DNA of 7,139 nt from Pseudopedobacter sp036379295 (GTDB taxonomy: Bacteria > Bacteroidota > Bacteroidia > Sphingobacteriales > Sphingobacteriaceae), in assembly GCA_036379295.1 (NCBI GenBank), contig DASVGY010000031.1, forward strand, positions 1 through 7,139, read 5' to 3'. Position numbers and translations under genes: made by a program. Of this stretch, positions 6,612 to 7,139 are shown piece after piece (within the stretch, counting starts at the first letter, position 1; every line of letters begins with the position of its first letter). The notes beneath the pieces were generated by a model, which did not search any database, was not told the origin of the DNA, and saw only the letters and a program-made list of their open reading frames with translations.

Positions 6612-6667
6612 TTCGATACTAGAAATTTAGATTTAGCGATATTTTCAACAGCTGTTCTACTTAAGAA

Positions 6668-7139
6668 TTATCGATTCATTACATTTTCAACTTCGTCAAT
6701 TAATTCTTGTTTATCAGGCAAAATGGTAACATATTTTGATGCAAACACGTTGTTTTCAAATCCACCTAAAATATATTCTGCTGTGATTTCGTCTTTTTCA
6801 GCACATAAAATAATTCCAATTGGTAAATTGTCGCTTTCGTCGTTTATCTCCGTTTTATAATAATTCAAATAGGTATTTAGCTGTCCGCCATCAGCAATAT
6901 TAAGCTTTGTTGTTTTTAACTCAATTAATATATAGGCTCTCAATATTTTATTATAAAAAACCATATCAACATAATAATGATTATTGTTTATAGTTATTCT
7001 TTGCTGAGAGCCTACAAACATGAAACCTCTGCCAAGCTCTAATAAAAATTCTTCTATGTGCCGTATAAGTTTTGTCTCTAAATCTTTCTCTAAAAGCGGT
7101 TTGTTTTCTGGAATCCCCAAAAACTCGAACACATAAGGA
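6668..7139 (-). CDS. YhcG/DUF1016-family PDDEXK nuclease domain protein, 5'-truncated by the window edge
   Basis: About 157 residues are visible, corresponding to the C-terminal domain of YhcG-type proteins. A GTG at 7132-7130 could be read as a start, but the codons before it (CCT TAT) stay open to the edge. They give PYVFEFLGIPENKPLLEKDLE, a continuous family signature that family members carry in mid-protein, so the true start lies outside. The PDDEXK-type site is visible: Glu19 in DLETKLI, Asp56 in HYYVDMVFYN, and Glu71-x-Lys73 in LIELKTTKL, followed by Gln84 (numbered from that GTG). These are the expected metal-binding and catalytic positions, so the nuclease fold looks intact. Family members usually also have an N-terminal DUF1016 domain and are about 330-380 residues long. 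They are often found near restriction-modification and other defence genes. The neighbours here are ordinary, so any such link would have to lie beyond the right edge. Confidence 0.88.
   Translation of the reverse strand, partial: PYVFEFLGIPENKPLLEKDLETKLIRHIEEFLLELGRGFMFVGSQQRITINNNHYYVDMVFYNKILRAYILIELKTTKLNIADGGQLNTYLNYYKTEINDESDNLPIGIILCAEKDEITAEYILGGFENNVFASKYVTILPDKQELIDEVENVMNR

Noticed and set aside
6612..6640. Bacteroidota-type promoter (TTG ... TAnnTTTG) before the glycosyltransferase
   Set aside because: The best candidate, TAAATTTC on the minus strand, misses the final G and has a 16-bp spacing to an upstream TTG, shorter than usual; too weak to call.
6647..6656. Perfect 10-bp palindrome aacagctgtt in the gap before the glycosyltransferase, considered as an operator or terminator
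   Set aside because: The symmetry does not extend beyond 10 bp, there is no loop and no T-run in the right place, and short palindromes of this size are common.
6534..6860. Open frame of 108 codons on the plus strand
   Set aside because: It crosses from antisense glycosyltransferase through the gap into antisense nuclease gene, so it is a chance frame.
7130..7132. GTG as start codon of the nuclease gene
   Set aside because: The reading frame continues to the window edge with Pro-Tyr before it, completing a conserved PYVFEFLG segment; the gene is truncated, not short.

Overview
The window is a compact, AT-rich stretch of bacterial chromosome with seven protein genes, all on the minus strand. 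It is read here in transcription order, from high to low coordinates. Protein style, gene order and the lack of Shine-Dalgarno-like leaders suggest a Bacteroidota genome, probably of the Sphingobacteriaceae (Pedobacter-like). This placement is recognition from memory, not a search result.

Layout. (1) 7139-6668: the C-terminal PDDEXK nuclease domain of a YhcG/DUF1016-family protein, cut by the window edge. (2) 6611-5643: a family 2 glycosyltransferase with C-terminal membrane segments, overlapping by 4 nt (ATGA) with (3) 5646-4858, a six-helix membrane protein of unknown function. Twelve bases later comes (4) 4845-3343, a GH3-family acyl-adenylate/amido-synthetase-like protein. (5) 3240-2077: dxr, the MEP-pathway reductoisomerase, with a TTG start. 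(6) 1973-648: rseP, the site-2 intramembrane protease. (7) 545-12: hscB, the J-domain Fe-S co-chaperone. No RNA genes, insertion sequences, CRISPR arrays or convincing intrinsic terminators were seen.

The genes do not form one obvious pathway. The glycosyltransferase, membrane protein and GH3 gene are packed like an operon and are probably co-expressed. dxr, rseP and hscB are housekeeping genes for isoprenoid precursors, envelope proteolysis and Fe-S cluster delivery. No complete new enzymatic or defence system is visible.

The least explained part is the spacers. The three gaps GH3-dxr, dxr-rseP and rseP-hscB are 102, 103 and 102 bp. Each carries a 7-bp-periodic tract beginning at or near the upstream stop codon; in two gaps it runs through the stop codon. 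Two of the gaps share a central core (TAGG-TACGC-GGACT with small insertions). In those two, the mRNA-sense leader next to the following start codon has no G at all (41 and 58 nt). They look like copies of a modular intergenic element that abuts both neighbouring genes.
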